DNA of 9,195 bases, taken from positions 1 to 9,195 of the forward strand of contig URVP01000051.1 in the NCBI GenBank assembly GCA_900551345.1, written 5' to 3'. Of this stretch, positions 1 to 6,058 are shown one piece after another (position 1 is the first letter of the stretch; every line of letters begins with the position of its first letter). The position numbers were made by a program, and so were the translations under genes. The notes under the pieces were generated by a model. It saw nothing but the letters and a program-made list of their open reading frames with translations. It was not told where the DNA came from and searched no databases. The DNA comes from an uncultured Eubacteriales bacterium (GTDB taxonomy: Bacteria; Bacillota; Clostridia; Monoglobales; UMGS1388).

Positions 1-137
1 CCCCTTGCCTTGACGGAGAGGATTTAACAAAGGAATTCTTTGATTTTTGCATAAGCATAGCTGAAGGAAAGCTTACAAAAAATGAAATAAACGGGTACCG
101 TGAAATATCCATTTTTAAAGACGGAGTAGTGCTTTGA
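1..137 (+). CDS. C-terminal fragment, probable UxaA-family (altronate/galactarate dehydratase-like) hydro-lyase
   Basis: An open frame enters from the left edge (first full codon at 3) and ends in TGA at 135-137, giving 44 residues. The tail contains an AEGKLTKNEINGYREI stretch followed by IFKDGVVL. This resembles the end of the UxaA/GarD family, where a segment like 'ASGxxTKxE..G..E...W..G' closes the protein. Family members dehydrate sugar acids such as altronate or galactarate to 2-keto-3-deoxy acids in the cytoplasm, in hexuronate breakdown. The next gene starts 24 bases downstream with its own strong ribosome binding site, so the two are probably one operon. Only the tail is visible: no active-site or metal-binding residue can be checked, and the family call rests on recalled similarity of this short segment. 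A different sugar-acid dehydratase subfamily is possible. Confidence 0.5.
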   Translation, partial: PCLDGEDLTKEFFDFCISIAEGKLTKNEINGYREISIFKDGVVL

Positions 138-161
138 TTAAACTTTAGGAGGAAAAAGAGA

Positions 162-929
162 ATGAAAAGAGTTCTTGCCATAGGCAACAGTTTTTCACAA
201 GACGCCAACAAATATCTGCAAAAAATATCAGACAGTGCCGGAGCGGATATAACATTTTACAATCTTTTTATCGGCGGCTGTTCTTTTGAGCGTCATTGGA
301 ACAATATAGAAAAAGATTTGCCCGATTATGACCTGGAGATGGACGGAGAAACCGTGGGTAAAATCGGCTTAAAAGCAGCACTTGCCATAAACAAGTACGA
401 TTATATCACAATTCAGCAGGTGAGCGGTCTTAGCGGAATAGAAGAAAGTTATCACCCCTATGCCGACAATCTGGTAAAATACATACTCAAAGTACAGCCC
501 GATGCAGAAATTGTCGTGCATCAGACATGGTCATATCAAAAGACTTCAAGTCATCCCGATTTTGTCCGCTATGACTGCGACAGCGAAAAGATGTTCAACG
601 CTTTGAAAAAAGCATATGATTCCCTTGCAGTCAAGATGGGCGAACTTACCCCTTCAAAAAAGCCTCTTCGTATTATACCAAACGGTCAGATTTTCCAATA
701 CGCAAGAGCAGAAGAGATATATGCGGATGACAAAATATGTCTTAACCGTGACGGATTCCACGCTAATCTTATTCACGGAAGATACATGCTTGCCGCAAGC
801 TGGTTTGAAGCCTTTACAGGTATGGACATCTCAGCTGCCCCCTACCTTCCCGAAGGAATGACCAAGGAGGAAGCCGAGGTGCTTTGGAAGTGCGTCAACA
901 AAGCCATGGCTGAATATGGATGGAAATAA
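162..929 (+). CDS. DUF4886 family protein, SGNH-hydrolase-like
   Basis: This 255-residue protein starts at an ATG 8 bases after AGGAGGA (147-153). It opens with a beta-strand and the block GNSFSQDA (residues 8-15), followed by a GGCSFERH block near residue 40. This is the typical N-terminus of DUF4886, a branch of the SGNH/GDSL hydrolase fold. Ser10 would be the nucleophile, and DGFH at residues 197-200 supplies the Asp197/His200 pair seen in this fold. Glycine and asparagine of the other SGNH blocks are plausible in GGCS and the QTW region around residue 121, but are less certain. No signal peptide or membrane segment is seen, so it should act in the cytoplasm. Related SGNH enzymes are carbohydrate esterases or deacetylases. 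Placement behind a probable sugar-acid dehydratase suggests a role in processing a decorated sugar or uronate. The substrate is unknown; the family assignment is firm, the function is not. Confidence 0.85.
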   Translation: MKRVLAIGNSFSQDANKYLQKISDSAGADITFYNLFIGGCSFERHWNNIEKDLPDYDLEMDGETVGKIGLKAALAINKYDYITIQQVSGLSGIEESYHPYADNLVKYILKVQPDAEIVVHQTWSYQKTSSHPDFVRYDCDSEKMFNALKKAYDSLAVKMGELTPSKKPLRIIPNGQIFQYARAEEIYADDKICLNRDGFHANLIHGRYMLAASWFEAFTGMDISAAPYLPEGMTKEEAEVLWKCVNKAMAEYGWK

Positions 930-939
930 TAAAGACAAA

Positions 940-971
940 CAGGCATCAACTGCCTGACAATATTGTTTTTT
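940..971 (+). terminator. Small hairpin followed by T-run, possible terminator
   Basis: A 6-bp stem (CAGGCA 940-945, TGCCTG 951-956) with a 5-base loop lies just after the DUF4886 stop. A run of six T occurs at 966-971, nine bases beyond the stem, which is further than in a classical intrinsic terminator. It may act together with the larger hairpin that follows. Confidence 0.35.
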
Positions 972-977
972 AATCTG

Positions 978-1015
978 CTGCCGGGAGGTATAAACATACC
1001 GCCGGCAGTATTTGT
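978..1015 (+). terminator. Long GC-rich hairpin, probable terminator of the UxaA/DUF4886 operon
   Basis: Arms CTGCCGG (978-984) and CCGGCAG (1002-1008) pair, and the inner GGTAT (987-991) and ATACC (996-1000) pair around an AAAC loop, giving a two-part stem of 12 bp with a small internal bulge. The following bases (TATTTGTGTT) are T-rich but interrupted. Its position between the operon end and the promoter of the next unit supports a terminator role. Confidence 0.5.
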
Positions 1016-1059
1016 GTTAATGCTTTAACGGTGGATAAAACATATAAAAAAGGAAAATC

Positions 1060-1078
1060 TTAAGAAATATTAAGAAAT
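1060..1078 (+). promoter_or_regulatory. Tandem TTAAGAAAT repeats, candidate response-regulator operator
   Basis: TTAAGAAAT occurs at 1060-1068 and again at 1070-1078, a 10-base period that places both sites on the same DNA face. A related TTAATAAT lies at 1093-1100. OmpR/PhoB-type regulators typically bind as head-to-tail dimers to direct repeats about 10-11 bases apart. The position just upstream of the response regulator's own promoter suggests autoregulation. Binding is inferred, not shown. Confidence 0.45.
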
Positions 1079-1082
1079 TTCA

Positions 1083-1113
1083 TTGCCAAATCTTAATAAT
1101 TATGCTGTATGAT
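1083..1113 (+). promoter_or_regulatory. Candidate promoter of the two-component operon
   Basis: TATGAT at 1108-1113 is a good -10 box. TTGCCA at 1083-1088 could be a -35 box, but the spacer of 19 bases is long, which would fit an activator-assisted promoter. The predicted transcript start lies near 1120, at or inside the ribosome binding site, so the true start could be slightly different. Confidence 0.35.
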
Positions 1114-1133
1114 ACAAACGGAGGTGAAAAATA

Positions 1134-1814
1134 ATGAACATACTGGTTGTTGACGACGACAGAGAAATTGTGGATAGCATTGCAATCTTTCTGTCGGGCG
1201 AAAACTATACCGTATTTAAGGCATACAACGGCATAGACGCTTTGGAGCTTCTGTCCGAGCAAGACATTCATCTTATGATTCTCGATATTATGATGCCAAA
1301 GCTGGACGGTATAAAAACCCTTATGAAGCTTCGTCAGTCCAGGAACATCCCTGTAATTATAATATCTGCAAAGTCAGAAGACGCAGACAAGATACTGGGA
1401 CTTACAGCCGGGGCGGACGATTATGTAACAAAACCGTTTAACCCGTCCGAATTGGTGGCACGGGTAAAATCGCAGCTGAGACGGTACACTACCCTAGGCT
1501 CCATAGGAAAACGAACAGGGGAAATAATCATAGACGGTCTGTGCGTAAACACCGAAACCAAAAGCGTAAAAGTTGACGGTGAAGATGTACGGCTGACCCC
1601 TATCGAATACAAAATACTTGAGCTTCTGGTATCAAACAGAGGCCGTGTATTTTCTGCGGAAGATATATACCGTAAAGTATGGAATGAAGATACTGTTGTG
1701 GGCGACAACACAATTGCAGTGCATATACGGCATATACGGGAAAAAATAGAAATTAATCCAAAGGAGCCTAAATATCTTAAGGTAGTTTGGGGCATCGGCT
1801 ATAAGATTGACTAA
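1134..1814 (+). CDS. OmpR/PhoB-family response regulator (VanR-like)
   Basis: This 226-residue, full-length cytoplasmic transcription factor starts at ATG 6 bases after GGAGGTGA (1120-1127). The receiver domain (about 1-115) has the acidic pocket Asp7-Asp9, the phosphoacceptor Asp51 in LILDIMMP-like context, Ser78 at the switch position and Lys100 in the KPF motif. The C-terminal winged-helix domain (about 130-226) shows LTPIEYKILELL, the DNA-recognition segment NTIAVHIRHIREKIE and the end motif VWGIGYKID. When phosphorylated by its kinase it should dimerise and bind direct repeats. Fourteen bases separate its stop from the kinase start, so the two are co-transcribed and form a cognate pair. 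Sequence style is closest to the VanR/DrrA group of Bacillota, but no van genes are nearby and the regulon cannot be named. Confidence 0.95.
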   Translation: MNILVVDDDREIVDSIAIFLSGENYTVFKAYNGIDALELLSEQDIHLMILDIMMPKLDGIKTLMKLRQSRNIPVIIISAKSEDADKILGLTAGADDYVTKPFNPSELVARVKSQLRRYTTLGSIGKRTGEIIIDGLCVNTETKSVKVDGEDVRLTPIEYKILELLVSNRGRVFSAEDIYRKVWNEDTVVGDNTIAVHIRHIREKIEINPKEPKYLKVVWGIGYKID

Positions 1815-1828
1815 AGGAGGATACGGCA

Positions 1829-3925
1829 ATGAAAAAAATCATTTATTCTAACTATACAAAGGTTATAGCAGTAATACTTTTTATAGCAAGCATGGTTGCA
1901 AGCGTTTTCACGGCGACGATTGGATTGGCAGATTATCTGGACGATGAGGAGCAGGTGTACAGATTTGAGCGTGATTTTTCGGATACGAGTTACTTTAATT
2001 CTCTTCTTGTATCGCCTGAGCATATTCTCGCAAACTGCTACCCCGAATTTTATGACACTAATGAATACACATACAATTACTATATGAATGACAATACCGC
2101 CGCTCCGGACACTCAGACGGATACAGCAGACGAGCCAGAGGAAGAACATTCACAAGACATAGAAAAACGCATAGAGCAGGGACTCAGCAGTCTGGCTGAC
2201 GATAAAATAAATTATTACATTGAGTGGAACGACAAAGTATTTACCAACAGCTGGTCGGACAGTGTGGATATTTTAAAAAACAAGGAATTTTATGTTTATG
2301 CCTCAAAAGATGCTCAGGGGAATGTAACCCGTGAATCAAGTGCAGATGTTAACCCTGCAAACTATTATTTAGCCGGGTCTTTTCTTGAAGAACTGTCACG
2401 GTACTCCATCACCGACACCATAACAGTATGTGCAAGTATAAATGATACTTACACACAGGAATGCAAAACAATATGGAAGCAGCAAGAGGCTGTTGTAAAT
2501 GACACTCTTACAAAAGTCTTTATATTTGTAATAATTGCCCTAATCTTTTTAATATATCTTATTTGCGTATGCGGCAAAAATAAGGACGGAGAGCATACCT
2601 CTATATGGGTAGATAATATTTGGCTGGAAATACATCTTGCGGCAATATGCTGCTTCGGGGTTGGAGCTATTGCAGCTTGGATGATTTTGCTTGACTCATA
2701 TCAAACGGGAAATATTCCGATAAATCTGCTGTATATGTCATCGCTTGTTATTCCTGCTTTGGCATCAGGCATTATTCTTACCTCCATGCTTTCAATAATC
2801 CGCAACATCAAACGCAAAAGATTTATTGAATCAAGCATTATTCTTCGCATTATAAGACGGATATGGAAATTTACGGTTAAAATATTCAAAAAGTTTTACA
2901 GCTCTTTTAAAGAGGTAAAGAAAATCATTCTGACAAAACATAATAAACAGTCGGGTATAATACTTATCGGCATACTGCTGATATATACCGGGGCAATAGC
3001 TCTGTGCGGACTGTTTACCATATTCACTCCTGTTTGGGTTCTGATAGGTATTATGATATTTTTATTTGCCTGCTATATGTTCGCCTACAGAACCAAAGAC
3101 CTTGACGAGGTAAAAAAGGGCATCAGCGAAATAAGAAACGGTAATCTGACATATAAAATCCCCGAACTTAAAAATGATGATATGAAAATTTTAGCAGAGG
3201 ATATAAACCATATCGCAAAGGGATTGGACGAATCGGTAGCAGGGAAAATTAAGGCAGAACGGCTGAAAACAGACCTTATAACAAATGTATCACACGACCT
3301 TAAAACGCCTCTCACCTCCATAATAAGCTATACAGAGCTCCTTTCAAAGGTGGAAAATATGCCTGAAGAAGCAAAAGACTATGTAAAAATAATTGCAAGC
3401 AAAAGCGACAGATTAAAAAATCTGACTCAGGATCTGTTTGACATTTCCAAAGCTCAAAGCGGAAATGAGAAAGTAGTGCTGGAAAAAATAGATGTGGCAC
3501 TTCTTATAAATCAATCCCTGGGTGAGCACGACAACGAGATAAAAAAATCGAATTTGCCCTTCTGCGTGGACATTGACAAAGAGCTTTATATTTCGGCTGA
3601 CGGACGAAAGATGTCTCGTGTAATAGGCAACCTTATCAGTAATATATTAAAGTACACACTAAGCAACACCAGGGTATTCATTTCGGCACACGAAAAAGAC
3701 GGAGTAATAACCATGGAATTTAAAAATATAGCATCTTACCCCATGGATTTCGACGCTTCCGAAATAGTGGGCAGATTTGTAAGAGGCGACAAATCCAGAA
3801 CAGCGGAAGGAAACGGTCTGGGTCTTGCGATTGCAGAAAGCTATACCCGTATGTGCGGCGGAAAGTTTGAAATTGTAACAGACGGCGATCTATTCAAAGC
3901 CGTTATCAAATTTGATAAGTATTAA
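1829..3925 (+). CDS. Six-TM sensor histidine kinase, partner of the upstream regulator
   Basis: This 698-residue membrane kinase starts at ATG after AAAGGAGG (1813-1820). Topology seen: TM1 at about 11-33; an extracytoplasmic domain at about 35-225, with an acidic low-complexity stretch near 93-112; TM2 at about 229-249; TM3 at about 268-288; TM4 at about 298-323; a basic amphipathic cytoplasmic loop (327-372); TM5 at about 376-398; TM6 at about 401-420. A HAMP-like linker (421-475) precedes the dimerisation helix, where His489 in SHDLKTPLTS is the phosphorylation site. The ATPase domain has an N-box around residues 601-610 (NLISNILKYT) and a G2 box at 661-666 (GNGLGL), preceded by VGRFVRGDKSR. 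The usual DxGxG (G1) block is absent, replaced by FKNIASYPMDFDASEI. I recall this variation from related clostridial kinases. The ligand is unknown; the large outer domain and extra membrane helices suggest an envelope signal. Confidence 0.93.
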   Translation: MKKIIYSNYTKVIAVILFIASMVASVFTATIGLADYLDDEEQVYRFERDFSDTSYFNSLLVSPEHILANCYPEFYDTNEYTYNYYMNDNTAAPDTQTDTADEPEEEHSQDIEKRIEQGLSSLADDKINYYIEWNDKVFTNSWSDSVDILKNKEFYVYASKDAQGNVTRESSADVNPANYYLAGSFLEELSRYSITDTITVCASINDTYTQECKTIWKQQEAVVNDTLTKVFIFVIIALIFLIYLICVCGKNKDGEHTSIWVDNIWLEIHLAAICCFGVGAIAAWMILLDSYQTGNIPINLLYMSSLVIPALASGIILTSMLSIIRNIKRKRFIESSIILRIIRRIWKFTVKIFKKFYSSFKEVKKIILTKHNKQSGIILIGILLIYTGAIALCGLFTIFTPVWVLIGIMIFLFACYMFAYRTKDLDEVKKGISEIRNGNLTYKIPELKNDDMKILAEDINHIAKGLDESVAGKIKAERLKTDLITNVSHDLKTPLTSIISYTELLSKVENMPEEAKDYVKIIASKSDRLKNLTQDLFDISKAQSGNEKVVLEKIDVALLINQSLGEHDNEIKKSNLPFCVDIDKELYISADGRKMSRVIGNLISNILKYTLSNTRVFISAHEKDGVITMEFKNIASYPMDFDASEIVGRFVRGDKSRTAEGNGLGLAIAESYTRMCGGKFEIVTDGDLFKAVIKFDKY

Positions 3926-3957
3926 TAAAATAAAATTTATATACTCGCACAAAAAAT

Positions 3958-3983
3958 CGGTTAATATTTTAAATATTATACCG
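3958..3983. repeat. AT-rich imperfect inverted repeat
   Basis: Arms CGGTTAATATTT (3958-3969) and AAATATTATACCG (3971-3983) match over 12 positions with a single-base bulge and almost no loop. It lies in the 263-base gap after the kinase. It looks more like an operator-type dyad (CGGT...ACCG) than a terminator, because no T-run follows. No function can be assigned. Confidence 0.4.
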
Positions 3984-4015
3984 TAAACAACTCACCACCA
4001 TAATACCATTTTCAC

Positions 4016-4047
4016 AAAAAGGACTGTATTATATTGCAGTCCTTTTT
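4016..4047 (+). terminator. Intrinsic terminator after the kinase gene, potentially bidirectional
   Basis: AAAAAGGACTG (4016-4026) and CAGTCCTTTTT (4037-4047) are perfect complements around a 10-base AT-rich loop. The A-run on one arm and T-run on the other give a classic hairpin plus U-tract for the plus strand, and would also work on the minus strand. It ends the two-component operon and insulates the glycosidase gene. Confidence 0.85.
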
Positions 4048-4188
4048 GCTTTTGGGGAAGTCCACAACAAAATACACTAAAAAGCAATAATTTTTATTGT
4101 ATCATTTTTTGCCATATGCTAAATTTAAAATAGCACATAAATCAGAAAATTATAAATATTTATTTTATAAAAGAAAGAAGGAAAAAGC

Positions 4189-5427
4189 ATGCAAAAAGAC
4201 AAATCTCCCGAATCGTTTATAAAAGAAAACTGGGATAAGACTTTACGCGTTCAGCAAAAGGACAAAGGAACCTTACTGGGTCTGCCTTATCCGTATACAG
4301 TGCCCAGTGCAGATAGTTTTTTTCAGGAAATATATTACTGGGACACATATTTTACCAATAAAGGTTTAATGGCAAGCGGTATGCAATCGCAGGCAAAAAA
4401 TAATACTGACAATATGCTGTATTTGGTAGACCGCTTAGGGTTTATGCCCAACGGTAACCGCACATATTACCTTCACAACACTCAGCCCCCTGTCCTCAGC
4501 CTTGCCGTCCTGGATATTTATAATTATTACAAAGATCCCGTCTGGCTTAAAAGTGCATATGATGTGCTTAAAAAAGAGTATCAGTTTTTTATGACAAAAC
4601 GAATGACGCCAATCGGTCTGAACCAATATAACTGTCACTTGACTGATCCTGCGGATTTGGAAACTGCGTGCAGCAACGGAGAAATACGAATCGGCATAAA
4701 GGTTGAAGAAAATCGTCAGGAAATGGGTGCACATTTCTGTGCAATGTGTGAAAGCGGCTGGGATATGAACCCTCGCTTTGGCTCGGATGCATGCAACACC
4801 ATAGATCATGCTCATGTAGATCTAAACAGTTTGCTTTTTATGTTTGAGAAAAACATGGTGTATTTTTCTGAAGTTCTTGGATATAAGGAAGAAACGGTTG
4901 ATTGGCTGCGTCGTGCCGAAAGGAGACGCAGCCTTATGGAGCAATGGCTTTGGAATGAATCAGTCGGTGCATATATGGATTATGACTTTGTAAATCACAA
5001 ATTCGGCAATATCCTTTCAGCAGCTTCATTCTATCCGCTTTGGGCAGGCGTGGCAAGTTGTGAGCAAGCAGAGCTTACAATAAACAATCTGCCCCGTCTT
5101 GAACTGGAATACGGTATATGTGCATGCGAAAAAGCCTCACTGAAAGGGACATATCAATGGGGGTATCCCAACGGATGGGCGCCCATGCAGTTTATCCTTA
5201 CACAAGCTATGGAGAATTATAATCACCATGAAGATGCAGAAAGAATTGCACATAAATATATTTCATTGATAGAAAAAACATTTGAAAGCACAGGAAATCT
5301 ATGGGAAAAATATAATGTTGAAAAGGGCAGTATCGAAGCAGTCAATGAAGATGTTTACAATCATGCCCTTCCTGCACTGCTAGGGTGGAGTGCGGGAGTG
5401 TATTTGTATCTAAAAGAAATTTACTAA
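4189..5427 (+). CDS. GH37 trehalase-family glycosidase, short cytoplasmic form
   Basis: This 412-residue enzyme starts at ATG after AGAAGGA (4176-4182) and has no signal peptide. The (alpha/alpha)6-barrel blocks of GH37 are clear: FQEIYYWDTYF (45-55), LGFMPNGNRTYYL (83-95) with TQPP (98-101), ESGWDMNPRF (188-197) and QWGYPNGWAP (323-332). Asp192 aligns with the catalytic acid of E. coli TreA (Asp312). Glu387, in a VNED context after EKYNVEKG, is the best candidate for the base (TreA Glu496). Two deviations stand out: the family signature QWD is QWG here (Gly325), and the glycine-rich GGGGEY lid loop before the base is missing. It is also much shorter than TreA/TreF (about 550 residues), as if the N-terminal region were absent. 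It probably hydrolyses an alpha-linked disaccharide, but trehalose itself is not assured. It stands alone between terminators. Confidence 0.85.
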   Translation: MQKDKSPESFIKENWDKTLRVQQKDKGTLLGLPYPYTVPSADSFFQEIYYWDTYFTNKGLMASGMQSQAKNNTDNMLYLVDRLGFMPNGNRTYYLHNTQPPVLSLAVLDIYNYYKDPVWLKSAYDVLKKEYQFFMTKRMTPIGLNQYNCHLTDPADLETACSNGEIRIGIKVEENRQEMGAHFCAMCESGWDMNPRFGSDACNTIDHAHVDLNSLLFMFEKNMVYFSEVLGYKEETVDWLRRAERRRSLMEQWLWNESVGAYMDYDFVNHKFGNILSAASFYPLWAGVASCEQAELTINNLPRLELEYGICACEKASLKGTYQWGYPNGWAPMQFILTQAMENYNHHEDAERIAHKYISLIEKTFESTGNLWEKYNVEKGSIEAVNEDVYNHALPALLGWSAGVYLYLKEIY

Positions 5428-5465
5428 AAGGCAATTTAATTTTCGACACAATAAAGAATACAACA

Positions 5466-5495
5466 AAAATCGGAGCAAAGCTTTCCTTTGCTCCG
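5466..5495 (-). terminator. Intrinsic terminator of tRNA-Pro
   Basis: A perfect 10-bp stem, CGGAGCAAAG (5471-5480) with CTTTGCTCCG (5486-5495) and a 5-base loop, lies just after the tRNA on the minus strand. The minus strand then reads ATTTTTG, giving the U-tract. It may also slow plus-strand transcripts leaving the glycosidase gene, though no T-run follows in that direction. Confidence 0.9.
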
Positions 5496-5498
5496 ATG

Positions 5499-5575
5499 TG
5501 GTCGGGATGACAGGATTTGAACCTGCGACCTCAACGTCCCGAACGTTGCGCGCTACCAAACTGCGCTACATCCCG
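5499..5575 (-). tRNA. tRNA-Pro (anticodon CGG)
   Basis: Read on the minus strand, this is a complete 77-base tRNA with encoded CCA. The acceptor stem CGGGATG pairs with CATCCCG; the D arm is GCGC/GCGC around AGTTTGGTA; the anticodon stem CAACG/CGTTG encloses the loop TTCGGGA with anticodon CGG (plus-strand 5539-5541); the T arm has loop TTCAAAT. It decodes CCG. The loop G37 and overall sequence are typical of bacterial proline tRNAs. It has its own promoter and terminator and is not part of a cluster here. Confidence 0.97.
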
Positions 5576-5596
5576 TTATGTAAATCAGCAAAAAAT

Positions 5597-5625
5597 ATTA
5601 TATGATAATTTTTTATTAAAGTCAA
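5597..5625 (-). promoter_or_regulatory. Sigma-A-type promoter of tRNA-Pro
   Basis: On the minus strand TTGACT (5620-5625) is followed after exactly 17 bases by TATAAT (5597-5602). This is a near-consensus housekeeping promoter, and its predicted start near 5590 leaves a leader of roughly 15 bases before the mature tRNA. Confidence 0.85.
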
Positions 5626-5688
5626 GAGGTTTGCACACTTTTTAGCCTAAAAAAATATAATGGTAATAAAAAAAGACATAAAAAGAGG

Positions 5689-5850
5689 GTGATTCCGGCA
5701 TTCTTTTTAAGAAGCATACTGCTGTGTATACTTATGATTGCTTTGTCTGTCGGGGTACTTTTGGCATTGCTGCTGCCGGCGTGGATGTTATCGGTTGTTT
5801 TGGCAATACTGATAATCTGCTATGGTCTATGTCTATGGTTTAAATGCTGA
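5689..5850 (+). CDS. Small hydrophobic protein of unknown function, upstream of spoVM
   Basis: A 53-codon frame from GTG (5689) to TGA (5848-5850) encodes an almost entirely hydrophobic peptide. It begins MIPAFFLRS, has a first membrane span at about residues 9-28, a Leu-Leu-Pro-Ala-Trp turn near 28-32, and a second span at about 33-50, ending WFKC. The likely form is a membrane hairpin. I do not recognise the family. The start is uncertain: the AGAGGGTG ribosome-binding-like sequence runs into the GTG instead of lying 5-9 bases before it. The frame is open further upstream with a basic KKRHKKR stretch, but no ATG, GTG or TTG is available there. The stop lies 59 bases before spoVM on the same strand, so a shared transcript and a sporulation role are possible but unproven. 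The hydrophobic periodicity makes a chance frame unlikely. Confidence 0.6.
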   Translation: MIPAFFLRSILLCILMIALSVGVLLALLLPAWMLSVVLAILIICYGLCLWFKC

Positions 5851-5909
5851 AGCTTTAGATACATACGGCAGCATAGACTTATCATTATTATAATAGTGAG
5901 GTGAAAACT

Positions 5910-5990
5910 TTGAAAGTTGTTGTACTTAAAGCTCCCAAAACGGTGAGCAGAATCCTTAAAGTCATCTTTAAAATGAATGATAATAACTAA
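5910..5990 (+). CDS. spoVM: Stage V sporulation protein M (SpoVM), 26 residues
   Basis: A TTG start at 5910 sits 5 bases after a strong GAGGTGA site (5898-5904) and gives exactly 26 residues, the length of B. subtilis SpoVM. The peptide starts MKVVVLKAPK. It shares with the recalled B. subtilis sequence Met1, Lys2, Lys7, Pro9, Lys10 and Ile15, and continues as an amphipathic, Lys/Arg-containing helix (SRILKVIFK, 13-21). Pro9 is the known helix-breaking residue that lets SpoVM insert shallowly and prefer the convex forespore membrane. There it anchors the SpoIVA coat basement layer and modulates FtsH. The next gene, rpmB, is convergent, exactly as in B. subtilis, which strongly supports the call. 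The mother-cell factor sigma-E drives spoVM in Bacillus; here I could not find a convincing sigma-E promoter. Overall identity is low, as expected for so short a divergent peptide. Confidence 0.8.
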   Translation: MKVVVLKAPKTVSRILKVIFKMNDNN

Positions 5991-6000
5991 AGGTATTAAT

Positions 6001-6048
6001 AAAAACAGAAGCCCTTCCTAAGTAAAGGAAAGGCTTCTTTTGTTTTTT
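6001..6048. terminator. Bidirectional terminator between spoVM and rpmB
   Basis: A stem of GAAGCC (6008-6013) with GGCTTC (6032-6037), extended by TTCCT (6015-6019) with AGGAA (6026-6030) across one C-A mismatch, has a 6-base loop. The plus strand continues with TTTTGTTTTTT, and the minus strand leaves through the complement of AAAAAC (6001-6006), so both convergent genes can end here. Confidence 0.88.
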
Positions 6049-6058
6049 CAGCTAAAAA

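Noticed and set aside
1421..1795. 124-codon open frame on the minus strand
   Set aside because: It lies wholly within the response regulator, antisense, without a recognisable domain; it is a shadow of the real gene.
4097..4131. TTGTAT / TAAAAT as a promoter for the GH37 gene
   Set aside because: The spacer would be 23 bases and the region is so AT-rich that box-like matches are expected by chance.
4435..4815. 126-codon open frame on the minus strand
   Set aside because: It is antisense inside the GH37 gene, whose conserved motifs show that the plus strand is coding.
5631..5661. TTGCAC and TATAAT as a promoter for the 53-residue gene
   Set aside because: The spacer is 19 bases and the region overlaps the upstream side of the strong opposing tRNA promoter; the support was too thin to list it as a feature.
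5857..5879. Sigma-E-like -10 box CATAGACT upstream of spoVM
   Set aside because: The -10 match is good, but no ATA-containing -35 lies 15-17 bases upstream, so I did not annotate a promoter.
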